IMG/VR virus record: IMGVR_UViG_3300024511_000002
Location: 1 to 27,948 of that record
DNA: 27,948 nucleotides
DNA from: a virus
Direction: 5' to 3' (one strand)
Shown: positions 14,488 through 20,607 of the stretch, piece after piece
Numbering within the stretch: position 1 is the first letter of the stretch
Layout of the letters: every line of letters begins with the position of its first letter
Notes under the pieces: generated by a model
The model's input: only the letters and a program-made list of their open reading frames with translations
Told to the model about the DNA's origin: nothing
Databases searched by the model: none
Program-made: the position numbers and the translations under genes

Positions 14488-14763
14488 TTATTCCCCCTTG
14501 ATCAAGAATTTGGCAAACATCGGGAAGCCGCGGCCGATGAGCACAGCGCAAACCCAGTTCCACACGGCCACCCGCGCGGCGTCTTGCTGGCAGCTGATAA
14601 TGAGGTCGGCGAACACGGGGCCGGGCATGCGCTGGTCGCGGTGGGCCTCGGCGCACCAAGTCAGCGCGTCGGCGATGCGACGGGCCGTCATCTTCTGCAC
14701 TTCGACCGACTTGCGCGCCAGCTCGATTTGGCGGCCTTCTGTTTTGGGGTCGATGGGTAGCAT
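14488..14763 (-). CDS. First gene of the recombination unit, hypothetical (91 aa)
   Basis: Not recognised. The product is helical: RQIELARKSVEVQKMTARRI forms a charged helix, followed by TWCAEAHRDQRMPGPVFADL and a C-terminal hydrophobic region (VAVWNWVCAVLIGRGFPMFA) that could be a membrane segment. The ATG at 14763 is preceded by GGGAG and by shared leader block A; an excellent sigma70-type promoter lies 47 bases upstream, so this is the first gene transcribed from it. The frame is open further upstream to 14850, but that would place the start across the promoter and is rejected. It is followed with a 2-base gap by the small membrane gene, the RecE-like gene and recT. Confidence 0.6.
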   Translation of the reverse strand: MLPIDPKTEGRQIELARKSVEVQKMTARRIADALTWCAEAHRDQRMPGPVFADLIISCQQDAARVAVWNWVCAVLIGRGFPMFAKFLIKGE

Positions 14764-14768
14764 GGTCT

Positions 14769-14800
14769 CTGTCTCCCTTGTGGCGTTGCGGGCCGCTGTT
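14769..14800 (-). repeat. Shared leader block, copy A
   Basis: Minus-strand reading: AACAGCGGCCCGCAACGCC followed by GGAGACAG and the ATG at 14763. It starts three bases after the predicted transcription start of the promoter at 14810-14838, so it would form the 5' end of the mRNA. Copies B and C are at 13557-13585 and 21679-21712. Confidence 0.6.
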
Positions 14801-14805
14801 GATGT

Positions 14806-14820
14806 CCCCACTATATGGGG
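14806..14820. repeat. Inverted repeat around -10 box, candidate operator
   Basis: CCCCA-CTATA-TGGGG: perfect 5-base arms with a 5-base centre. The centre is the -10 box of the minus-strand promoter, so a protein bound here would block initiation. No second copy was seen in the window. Operator function is inferred. Confidence 0.45.
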
Positions 14821-14838
14821 TGGCGGAAACGGTGTCAA
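14810..14838 (-). promoter_or_regulatory. Sigma70-type promoter of recombination unit
   Basis: On the minus strand TTGACA (14838-14833) is separated by exactly 17 bases from TATAGT (14815-14810). The -35 is the consensus and the -10 matches five of six. A/T-rich AAAAGTTTTTTCG lies just upstream of the -35 and could act as an UP element. The predicted start is near 14803. It would drive the genes at 14763 and below (RecE-like, RecT and onward), giving them an entry separate from the upstream operon. The gap 14764-14874 contains only this promoter and leader A. Confidence 0.85.
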
Positions 14839-14874
14839 TACTTCTCGCAAGGGGATAGCGAAAAAACTTTTGCC

Positions 14875-15099
14875 CTACCCGTCCCGGTTCAGCCCGACCA
14901 GCTCGCGCGCCATTCGGCGAGCCTCGTTGGCCTTGCCCCAGCCGCAATTGCAGTCGACGTCGGCGCGGGTTGCACACCACTGCTCGTGGCTCCGCTCTGG
15001 CCACCAGAGGATGACGGCGCGCAGTCGGCGCAGGCGGTCGAGCTCGGGCCACGTTTCGACGGCTTCGCGCAGGGCTTCGCAGGACATGGGTTTCCTCAT
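14875..15099 (-). CDS. Hypothetical small cysteine-containing protein (74 aa)
   Basis: Not recognised. GGAGG seven bases before the ATG at 15099 fixes the start (the frame is open upstream to 15171, without a good ribosome site). The product has a helical N-terminus (CEALREAVETWPELDRLRRL), a tryptophan-rich middle (AVILWWPERSHEQW) and a cysteine group CATRADVDCNCGWG, followed by a basic helix (KANEARRMARELVGLNRD). Three clustered cysteines and a nearby His could bind zinc. It is the last gene before the 14810-14838 promoter and overlaps its upstream neighbour by four bases. Confidence 0.55.
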   Translation of the reverse strand: MRKPMSCEALREAVETWPELDRLRRLRAVILWWPERSHEQWCATRADVDCNCGWGKANEARRMARELVGLNRDG

Positions 15100-15305
15100 C
15101 CACCAACCTCCTGTTCCAGCCGCTGCATGGCGACTGCCATTTGGTCGCGGATTTCCTGCATGGCCAGCCATGCTTGGTTTTCCGCGTCAGTTTCCGTCTC
15201 GCGTGCGCCCCAGTAGAGCGAGGTGCCGCCGTACAGCACCGTCCATTCCCACAGACCGCTCGGCGCGAGCTTGATTCGATACTCAACCAGGTAATCGGGC
15301 GTCAT
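15096..15305 (-). CDS. Hypothetical small protein (69 aa)
   Basis: Not recognised. Starts MTPDYLVEYRIKLAPSGLWE; beta-like N-terminal half with many aromatic residues (WEWTVLYGGTSLYWGARET) and a C-terminal helix (NQAWLAMQEIRDQMAVAMQR) ending in acidic residues. The form, strands then helix with a Glu/Asp turn, is common among phage accessory proteins that fold into a small alpha/beta domain. The ATG overlaps the upstream stop and its own stop overlaps the next start, both by four bases, with only a weak Shine-Dalgarno, so it depends on coupled translation. Confidence 0.55.
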   Translation of the reverse strand: MTPDYLVEYRIKLAPSGLWEWTVLYGGTSLYWGARETETDAENQAWLAMQEIRDQMAVAMQRLEQEVGG

Positions 15306-15616
15306 CGGTCCACCAGCCCCGCTGCTTTGCGCAGCTTGGATCGTTGTTGTGCCCACTCGTAGTGCAGAGTGTCGGGTAGGGCGTCGATTGCCTCGCGCAT
15401 CCGCTTATTCTGCTCGAGCAGGTCATTGGCGACCTGCCTCAACTCCCGCAGCGTCTTGGCTTGGTCAAGGAAAGCGCATTGCTCATGCGCTTGGGCCCAC
15501 GTCTGGACAAAGTGAGACAAGTCCTTGACCGGCAACGGCAGCGCCAGCGGCTCGCGCTGACCGCAAGCCTTGCACCACAGGTTACTGCCCTGCACTACCA
15601 CATGATCAGTGTTCAT
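15302..15616 (-). CDS. Hypothetical protein, zinc knuckle plus coiled coil (104 aa)
   Basis: Not recognised. N-terminus has NLWCKACGQREPLALPLPV with one CxxC pair; then a helical C-terminal part (TLRELRQVANDLLEQNKRMR) that looks like a short coiled coil and ends with a basic QQRSKLRKAAGLVDR. A Cys and His between them (HEQCAFLD) could complete a zinc site. GGAGG seven bases before the ATG at 15616 supports the start, which overlaps the stop of the 139-aa paralogue gene. Frame is open further upstream but without a good ribosome site. Confidence 0.55.
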   Translation of the reverse strand: MNTDHVVVQGSNLWCKACGQREPLALPLPVKDLSHFVQTWAQAHEQCAFLDQAKTLRELRQVANDLLEQNKRMREAIDALPDTLHYEWAQQRSKLRKAAGLVDR

Positions 15617-16032
15617 GGCGCAGCCTCCAGTGCGGCGACCAGCGCCTCGGCTTCGGTCGAGTGGGTTACCTGCGACAAAGTCTGGAAAGTGGAGCCGTGA
15701 TGATGTCCGTCCACGACGCGCCGATAGTATCGACCGTTGCTGTACGACGACGTCACGCACGCAATGCCGGGGTCGTTCCACGCCTCCCGCACCAGCGCGA
15801 GCAAGCATCCCAGCGTGGCAGGGTCGGAAAGTTCCGGAAGGCATGCGCTAGTCAAAGTCACGATGCCGCCATCACACTCGGAGCAGGTGTTATCCCATTC
15901 GTCCCAACCACGTGCACTGTAACCTGTGTCGTAGCAAACTCGCGTGAAATCTTGGGTTTGCATCCCCGGCATCCATCGCCAGTGCTTGCACGCCACGGCC
16001 CGACGTGCGAGAGCTTGCATCTGATCGTTCAC
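15613..16032 (-). CDS. Conserved phage protein, paralogue of 11734-12153 (139 aa)
   Basis: Function unknown. Same length and same block order as the protein at 11734-12153: RRAVACKHWRWMPGM at the N-terminus, LSDPATLGCLLALVREAW in the middle, and ALVAALEAAP at the end. It has in addition a Cys pair (NTCSECDGG) and a His cluster (VDGHHHGS) absent from the other copy, possibly a metal site. GTG at 16032 is chosen because GGAGG lies seven bases upstream and because it overlaps the upstream stop (GTGA); an ATG at 16020 is the alternative. Followed with a 4-base overlap by the zinc-knuckle/coiled-coil gene. Confidence 0.7.
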   Translation of the reverse strand: MNDQMQALARRAVACKHWRWMPGMQTQDFTRVCYDTGYSARGWDEWDNTCSECDGGIVTLTSACLPELSDPATLGCLLALVREAWNDPGIACVTSSYSNGRYYRRVVDGHHHGSTFQTLSQVTHSTEAEALVAALEAAP

Positions 16033-16286
16033 GGCTCCACCTCCCGTTCCTCGCGCCAGTATTTGCCGCACCACACACAGTGGCCATACGCCAGCCCGCC
16101 CACGCTGTAGCCTGTAGTGGTCATGTTGTGCCCTGTCGCCACGCCGCACTTCTCGTGCAGGGCTTCGCGTGCGGGTCGTTGCTGCTCCGCGATCGCCTCC
16201 AGCGCAGAGGTCGACGCGCTGCGGCGCATCACATCGAGTCGCCAGTACTCAGCGATGATCTGCTTCTTGACCTGCTCGTCGCTCAT
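16029..16286 (-). CDS. Hypothetical small protein with CxxC (85 aa)
   Basis: Not recognised. The N-terminal half is a charged helix (MSDEQVKKQIIAEYWRLDVM) continuing through ALEAIAEQQRPAREALHEKC; the C-terminal half is short and strand-like with YGHCVWCGKYWREEREVEP, a CxxC pair followed by an aromatic and acidic tail. With Cys and His of HEKCGVATGH it could bind one zinc. The ATG at 16286 has GGAG eight bases upstream and overlaps the upstream HTH gene's stop by four bases. The frame is open upstream to 16439 but that part overlaps the HTH gene and lacks a ribosome site. Confidence 0.55.
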   Translation of the reverse strand: MSDEQVKKQIIAEYWRLDVMRRSASTSALEAIAEQQRPAREALHEKCGVATGHNMTTTGYSVGGLAYGHCVWCGKYWREEREVEP

Positions 16287-16498
16287 TGATCCATCTCCTT
16301 CCTCGGCAGCGTTCGCGGTCGACCGCCGGGGCCTCGCGACGGTCGCGACGGGTCGAGCTGGCGCAGGCGCTTGCGAAGGCTCTTGAGCGCGGCCAACGTC
16401 ATGCCCAGCCGGCGGGCGGCCTCGGGCAGCGTGGCGCACTGGTCGCAGACGTGGTCAATCCATGCAACGTCGGCGGCAGTTCGGGCTTTGGCGGTCAT
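16283..16498 (-). CDS. Small helix-turn-helix protein, candidate regulator (71 aa)
   Basis: The middle of the protein, TLPEAARRLGMTLAALKSLR, has the helix-turn-helix pattern (alanine at the fifth position of helix one, glycine at the turn, then a second helix), followed by a strongly basic C-terminus (SRPSRGPGGRPRTLPRKEMD). The preceding CDQC pair may add a zinc or disulfide. Such small proteins are often phage transcription regulators or the DNA-binding part of a larger complex; this is the only clear HTH protein of the early operon and so a candidate partner of the inverted repeats at 14806-14820 or in the control region. GGAG five bases before ATG 16498. Regulatory role inferred. Confidence 0.6.
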   Translation of the reverse strand: MTAKARTAADVAWIDHVCDQCATLPEAARRLGMTLAALKSLRKRLRQLDPSRPSRGPGGRPRTLPRKEMDQ

Positions 16499-16728
16499 CG
16501 GGTCTCCACGTCGCGCCGGTGTCGGCGGCAAAAGGTGCATCGCTGGCTGCGGCTGGCCCAACGGTGCGCTGGCAGCTGGCACTCGATGACCTGCGCGCGG
16601 TACCAGGCTTGGTAATGCGCCATGCACAGGTTGCGAGCCAAGCGCTTGCGGCCGCACTCGGTGCAGGCAGCCGTGGGCGGCAGGATGGTGGGGCGGCCTC
16701 GGGAGCCTTGGCTTCGTTTGCTACTCAC
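16495..16728 (-). CDS. Zinc-finger protein related to HNH/AP2-type phage proteins (77 aa)
   Basis: Central motif CTECGRKRLARNLCMAHYQA resembles the CxxCG ... A-x-G-L-C-x-x-HYQ element found at the start of many phage HNH endonucleases, and a second pair, RCTFCRRHRRD, lies near the C-terminus. No catalytic HNH histidine pair is seen, so this may be only the zinc-binding portion or a remnant. GTG start at 16728 is assumed: there is no good Shine-Dalgarno and no better codon in frame. Gap of 10 bases from the methyltransferase stop upstream. Stop overlaps the HTH gene by four bases. Confidence 0.5.
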   Translation of the reverse strand: MSSKRSQGSRGRPTILPPTAACTECGRKRLARNLCMAHYQAWYRAQVIECQLPAHRWASRSQRCTFCRRHRRDVETR

Positions 16729-16738
16729 GGCGGCTAAC

Positions 16739-17875
16739 TTATGCTCCCTCGTTGGACTTTCGGTCGACTGGCTTTGCTAACGCTTTGCTAATACGCTGGC
16801 CAATCCAACGCACCACCGGCACCGCCCAAGAGTTGCCGAGGGCCTTGTAGCGAGGCCCATCGGGACAGTCCGACGCCGGCTTTTTCTTCCACGGGATCAT
16901 CGTGTAGTCATCGGGGAACCCTTGCAGGCGCTCGCATTCACGCGGTGTCAGGCGGCGAACAGCCATAGGCGTCACCGCCATATGCTTGGGCGGGTTGTGA
17001 CGCTCGTCCCCGCCGTTGAGACAGGCGGCGACGTCGGCCTGTTCGTAGCGCGGGGCTTCGTCCGAGCTGTGCGGGCTGGTGGCTTTGACGAAAGCAACCA
17101 CGTTGAAGCTATCGGATCGACTATAGTCGTGCGATGTCGTTTCAAGCGTAGCCGCTACGTCTGATTCGCTGTTGCCCGCAAAGCATAGCGAAGCTGTGTC
17201 GGCAACTCCTTTCCGCGCTTCTCGGCTCGGCGCAATATCCCGTCGCAGGCCATCGGACTCAAATAAAATCGCGGCTGGATTGAGCCCGTTTCGAGTACCT
17301 GCGACAACGAACACACGGCGGCGTCGTTGGGCCAAGCCGAAATATTGGGCGTCGAGGACCCGCCACGCGACTGCTCTCGTGGGTCCAAGCACACAACCAG
17401 CGTCCGTCCATCGGCGCCCTGCCGGCTTGAGTGCGCAATCCTCCCCGGCAAGAGAGCCAAGGAAGCAGCCGAATGCGTTGTCCTCGGTGTTGAGTACGCC
17501 GGGGACGTTCTCCCAAAAGATGATGGCTCGATCTTGGCCTCGTCTGAGGCGAACAGCGTCAATTGCATCAGCGATCTCCACAAAGGTGAGGGTCAGGTTG
17601 CCGCGGGCGTCGTCGAGCGACCGCCGCAGGCCGGCAACGCTGAACGCTTGGCAAGGAGTACCGCCGCAAAGGAGGTCGGGCGCCTCGACATCGCCGGCGC
17701 GAATGCGACCAGGTAGCGCGGTCATATCGCCGTGGTTCGGCGTGGCCGGGTAATGATGCGCGAGCACGGCTGACGGAAACGGTTCGATTTCCGAGAACCA
17801 TGCAGCTCGCCAGCCAAGCGGCTTCCATGCCACCGACGCTGCCTCGATACCGCTGCACACGCTACCAAATCTCAT
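16739..17875 (-). CDS. C5-cytosine DNA methyltransferase (378 aa)
   Basis: Transfers a methyl group from S-adenosylmethionine to C5 of cytosine. All main motifs are in order: I, FGSVCSGIEAASVAW at residue 3; IV, GGTPCQAFSVAG with catalytic Cys75; VI, FWENVPGVL; VIII, GLAQRRRRVFVVAG; target-recognition region about 210-310; IX, RRLTPRECERLQGFPDDY; X, ALGNSWAVPVVRW. Length is normal for a single-chain enzyme. The recognition part and C-terminus are less G+C-rich than the N-terminus. No restriction gene is adjacent. A promoter ends seven bases before the ATG and there is no Shine-Dalgarno, so the mRNA may be leaderless. Sequence specificity cannot be read. Confidence 0.93.
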   Translation of the reverse strand: MRFGSVCSGIEAASVAWKPLGWRAAWFSEIEPFPSAVLAHHYPATPNHGDMTALPGRIRAGDVEAPDLLCGGTPCQAFSVAGLRRSLDDARGNLTLTFVEIADAIDAVRLRRGQDRAIIFWENVPGVLNTEDNAFGCFLGSLAGEDCALKPAGRRWTDAGCVLGPTRAVAWRVLDAQYFGLAQRRRRVFVVAGTRNGLNPAAILFESDGLRRDIAPSREARKGVADTASLCFAGNSESDVAATLETTSHDYSRSDSFNVVAFVKATSPHSSDEAPRYEQADVAACLNGGDERHNPPKHMAVTPMAVRRLTPRECERLQGFPDDYTMIPWKKKPASDCPDGPRYKALGNSWAVPVVRWIGQRISKALAKPVDRKSNEGA

Positions 17876-17882
17876 GCGCCGG

Positions 17883-17912
17883 AAGGTAGCGGAAAGCGGG
17901 GCGCGGCGTCAA
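17883..17912 (-). promoter_or_regulatory. Promoter of cytosine methyltransferase, leaderless type
   Basis: Minus strand: TTGACG (17912-17907), 18-base spacer, TACCTT (17888-17883), then seven bases to the ATG at 17875. The expected start of transcription is at or next to the A of ATG. The -35 overlaps the stop codon of the 57-aa gene upstream. It would give the methyltransferase and genes below it a separate transcript. Confidence 0.55.
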
Positions 17913-18082
17913 TAGTTTACGTCGTCGCTTTCCTCGTGATCGGGTGCCAGTAGCTCGTGCGGACCGAGCGTTTCGGCGCCGGGCACTTGGTCGCGGGCGG
18001 CCAGCTCGCGCAGCCATGCGAGGTCGGCAAAGCGGATCACGGGTGGCGGCAGCGGCTGGTGGCAGTGTGGGCAGGTGGTCAT
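17909..18082 (-). CDS. Zinc-knuckle microprotein (57 aa)
   Basis: Starts MTTCPHCHQPLPPPVIRFAD: a CxxCH knuckle followed by a proline run, then a helix (LAWLRELAARDQ) and an acidic tail (PDHEESDDVNY). Single zinc pair plus histidines, so metal binding is possible but may need a dimer. ATG overlaps the HNH gene stop (ATGA), with GAGGGAAG upstream. A longer open frame in another register covers the same bases but lacks this ribosome site and has the arginine-rich composition of a shadow. Function unknown; it belongs to the group of CxxC microproteins of this operon. Confidence 0.55.
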   Translation of the reverse strand: MTTCPHCHQPLPPPVIRFADLAWLRELAARDQVPGAETLGPHELLAPDHEESDDVNY

Positions 18083-18648
18083 CCGGCTTCCCTCTCGGCC
18101 CTATCGGCCTTGGTGATGGCTGCATGGCAGGCGACGCAGACCGCGTGCAGCAGGAACAGCGGCGTGGCGCCTAGGCGGTTGTGGTAAGCATAGGCGCGCC
18201 GGCCGTCGTGGTGAACCTGCACGGCGGCGCGGGTGCAACCGGGCAGTGCGGCCTGACATCGGCCACCGTCACGGCGCAGAACGAGCTGCCGCGCGGCGTG
18301 CCAGGCGTCGCCCTGCAGGTAGTCGCTGTACGCTTGCCACCAGTCGGCATCCTCGGCTGGCTTGGCCGCTTGCCTGATGGCGTGGCGCTTTTGGGCCTCG
18401 GCCTGTGCGGCCTTGCCTGCGGCGTCGCGCCACTCTTGCCAGCGGGCCGCGGCGGCCATGTCGGCCGACTGGGCGTCGGGATGGTCGGCCAGCTTGTGCG
18501 GCGTCGAGTCGAGGCAGCCGCAATCTAGGCACTGCTCGCGGATTCCGCGGGCGCCGCCAGCGGTCGTGATCGTGACATATCGGCTGTTGCGGTGCTCGCA
18601 GCGTATCAGCCCGTGGCGCCACAGCTTTTTTTGGGCCTTGTCAAACAT
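18079..18648 (-). CDS. HNH-endonuclease-like protein (189 aa)
   Basis: C-terminal 70 residues fit an HNH fold: WHAARQLVLRRDGGRCQAAL with the first Cys, PGC, then VQVHHDGRRAYAYHNRLGAT (HH and YHN) and HAVCVACHAAITKADR (CxxCH) closing the zinc site. N-terminus carries another possible zinc site, IRCEHRNSR ... IREQCLDCGC, and the middle is a charged helix. HNH proteins next to terminase help packaging in some phages, but this one sits in the replication operon, so it may be a homing-type or accessory nuclease. GAGG six bases before the ATG at 18648. Eight bases after the SSB stop. Confidence 0.7.
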   Translation of the reverse strand: MFDKAQKKLWRHGLIRCEHRNSRYVTITTAGGARGIREQCLDCGCLDSTPHKLADHPDAQSADMAAAARWQEWRDAAGKAAQAEAQKRHAIRQAAKPAEDADWWQAYSDYLQGDAWHAARQLVLRRDGGRCQAALPGCTRAAVQVHHDGRRAYAYHNRLGATPLFLLHAVCVACHAAITKADRAEREAG

Positions 18649-18656
18649 CCGTCACC

Positions 18657-19019
18657 TCAAAAGGGCACGTCCTCGCCGCCGTAAGGATTGCCTGCCGGAG
18701 CCTGCTTGGCGCCGAGGGCCTGCACGGTGTCGACGACCAGGACGACGTCGCGCCGCTCGACGCCTTGCTTGTCGGTCCACACGTTGGGCTCGAGACGGCC
18801 GGCGAGAAGGACCGCATCGCCCCTCTTGAGCTTGGCGGCGAACTCGGCGCTTTTGCCGAAAGCGGTGCAGGCCAGCCACAGGGTCTGCTGCTTGTCGCCG
18901 TAGCCTACCGAGCTGGCGACGCGCAGGCGGGTGATGGCGGTGCCGCTGGCAGCGGTCTTGCTCTCGGCGTCGGCGCCGAGGCGGCCGGCGATGGTTAGGT
19001 GGTTGTAATTGGCAGACAT
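18657..19019 (-). CDS. ssb: Single-stranded DNA-binding protein (120 aa)
   Basis: OB-fold SSB protecting single strands in replication and recombination. Visible pattern: NHLTIAGRLGADAESKTAAS, then TAITRLRVASSVGYGDKQQT and LWLACTAFGKSAEFAAKLKR, GDAVLLAGRLEPN, and a short C-terminus ending GGEDVPF, the acidic tip that recruits partner proteins. It lacks the long disordered linker of bacterial SSB, as is common in phages. GGAG six bases before the ATG at 19019; 25 bases overlap with the upstream zinc-ribbon gene. Position between helicase and HNH/RecET genes fits a replication-recombination role. Confidence 0.9.
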   Translation of the reverse strand: MSANYNHLTIAGRLGADAESKTAASGTAITRLRVASSVGYGDKQQTLWLACTAFGKSAEFAAKLKRGDAVLLAGRLEPNVWTDKQGVERRDVVLVVDTVQALGAKQAPAGNPYGGEDVPF

Positions 19020-19237
19020 TGGGTGCTCCGTTGAGTCAAGGTCACGCGGCCAAGGCGCCACTGCACTCGCAGGTGGTTTTTTGAGCCGCAGGTGTCGCAC
19101 ACCACCGACAGGTGGCAGACGTAGGGGTCGCCCCACTGAGGGGCCAGATCGGGCTGGTGGAAGTCGCGCTCGCCGCACACACTGCACACGAGCTGCGGCT
19201 GGTCGGACAGCGGGTCATCAAGAAGCGGGCCATGCAT
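18995..19237 (-). CDS. Zinc-ribbon protein (80 aa)
   Basis: Two CxxC pairs spaced about 30 residues, LVCSVCGERDFHQ and SVVCDTCGSKNHL, make a typical zinc ribbon; RVQWRLGRVTLTQRSTQ follows as a strand-rich end. ATG at 19237 overlaps the helicase stop (ATGA) with GGAG nine bases upstream. The last 25 bases overlap the SSB start. A second ATG one base out of register opens a serine/alanine-rich shadow frame and is rejected. Small zinc ribbons next to primase-helicase genes may help the replisome, but I see no proof here. Confidence 0.65.
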   Translation of the reverse strand: MHGPLLDDPLSDQPQLVCSVCGERDFHQPDLAPQWGDPYVCHLSVVCDTCGSKNHLRVQWRLGRVTLTQRSTQCLPITTT

Positions 19238-20607
19238 CAGTCGGCGCTCCAGTGCGGCCGGATGACCGGCGGCGTATTGGCGACGAGGCGCACGCCGCGC
19301 CAGCTGCGGGTGGCGTTCGACTTGAGCTCGCGCACACCCTCTTTCACGAGCCGGTCGGCGACAGCCTTGGCCGACAAGATCGGGAGGCCATTCTCGATGC
19401 ACCAATTCTCGAACGCGCGCCTGAACTCGGCCTTGGGCGTGCTGTAGGAGGCCGCGGCGTCAACAAGACAGCAGTCCTCGAGGAACTGGCCGACGACGTC
19501 CTCGGCCTCGCGATATTCAAGCGACGCCTGCTCGACTGCCGAGCACATGCCGAGCCGGTCGGTGTGCCACATCATCGCGCCCTCGACGGCCCAGGTCAGA
19601 ATGCCATCCGCCTCGGCCATGAGCTTGTTCGGCAGCTCGCGGTCGATCTGGTGGTCCTCGATCTGCGCGAGGAACGGGATCAACCGCATCCGGCGCCACA
19701 TCCCACGGTCAGTGCCACGGATGCGCGGCTTGCTGTTGCCGCTGAGCCAGAGCGTCCACGTCGGCTCGTGCTCCTCGTTGTCCTGATGCAGGCGCCGAGC
19801 TTTGACCGGGTCGCCGCCGGTGAGCTCCTTGACCTTGCCTTCGTCGAGGGTGGCTGTGGGCGAGACCTCGGAGCCGACGGCGAAGCGGGCGCCAAACAGG
19901 TCGGCAATCTCGGTCGTGTGCGGCTTGTTTTTCTGCATCTCGAAAAAGGAGCCGGGCAGGATCGTCGCGTAGTCGCCGAGGATGCGACGAATGGCGTTCA
20001 AGATCGAGCCCTTGCCGTTGCCTCCACCGCCAAAGCAGAAGGCAAAGATCTGCTCTTGCTGATGGCCGTAGAGGCTGGCGCCGATCGCCCGTTGCAGCCA
20101 GCCGATCAGCTCGGCGTCGTCGCGCATTGCCCAGGCGACAAGGGCGGTCCACGTCGGCGCGCTCGAGCCCGGCGCATATCCGGCGCGGGTAATGCGGCTG
20201 CAATAGTCCTCGGGCCGGTGCTGGTGCAAGACGCCGGTGCGTAGATCGACGAGGCCCGTGGTGGTGTTGAGCGTGTTCGGATCGGCATCGAATCGCTCGA
20301 AGGTGGTCGCGATCTGGCGGTCGGCCTGCGCCAGCGTCACCATCGCCCGTTGGCGCGACAGGCTCTCGGATGATTCGCCCCACTTGCGAACGGCGTTCAT
20401 GCCTTCGACCGTGGCGGCGCTCGCGGCCTCGAGCTGGATGCCGCGCGCCACCAGACGGGCCGCAAGGTAGCGTTGTTCGGTCGTGTCGACGGCCCAGACC
20501 TTGCCATCCCACCGGCGCCACTGGTCACGGCTTGCAACGTATCGATATTCGGCGGCGAACTGGTCGGCGAATCGCTCGGCGTTGCCGAGGTCGGTCAACG
20601 GCCTCAT
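19237..20607 (-). CDS. D5/P4-type SF3 replicative helicase (456 aa)
   Basis: ATP-driven hexameric 3'-5' helicase of superfamily 3. N-terminal D5-like part (residues about 10-180) contains NTLNTTTGLVDLRTGVL; the ATPase core has Walker A GGGGNGKGS at 193-201, Walker B region RFAVGSEV near 241-248, sensor region WLSGNSKPRI near 288, and arginine-rich RGMWRRMRLIPF near 301. The last 60 residues (LPILSAKAVADRLVKEGVRE) look like the C-terminal winged helix of P4-type proteins. It lacks its own primase; that is the next gene upstream, overlapping by four bases. GGAGG six bases before the ATG at 20607 decides the start over longer open frame. Confidence 0.9.
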   Translation of the reverse strand: MRPLTDLGNAERFADQFAAEYRYVASRDQWRRWDGKVWAVDTTEQRYLAARLVARGIQLEAASAATVEGMNAVRKWGESSESLSRQRAMVTLAQADRQIATTFERFDADPNTLNTTTGLVDLRTGVLHQHRPEDYCSRITRAGYAPGSSAPTWTALVAWAMRDDAELIGWLQRAIGASLYGHQQEQIFAFCFGGGGNGKGSILNAIRRILGDYATILPGSFFEMQKNKPHTTEIADLFGARFAVGSEVSPTATLDEGKVKELTGGDPVKARRLHQDNEEHEPTWTLWLSGNSKPRIRGTDRGMWRRMRLIPFLAQIEDHQIDRELPNKLMAEADGILTWAVEGAMMWHTDRLGMCSAVEQASLEYREAEDVVGQFLEDCCLVDAAASYSTPKAEFRRAFENWCIENGLPILSAKAVADRLVKEGVRELKSNATRSWRGVRLVANTPPVIRPHWSAD

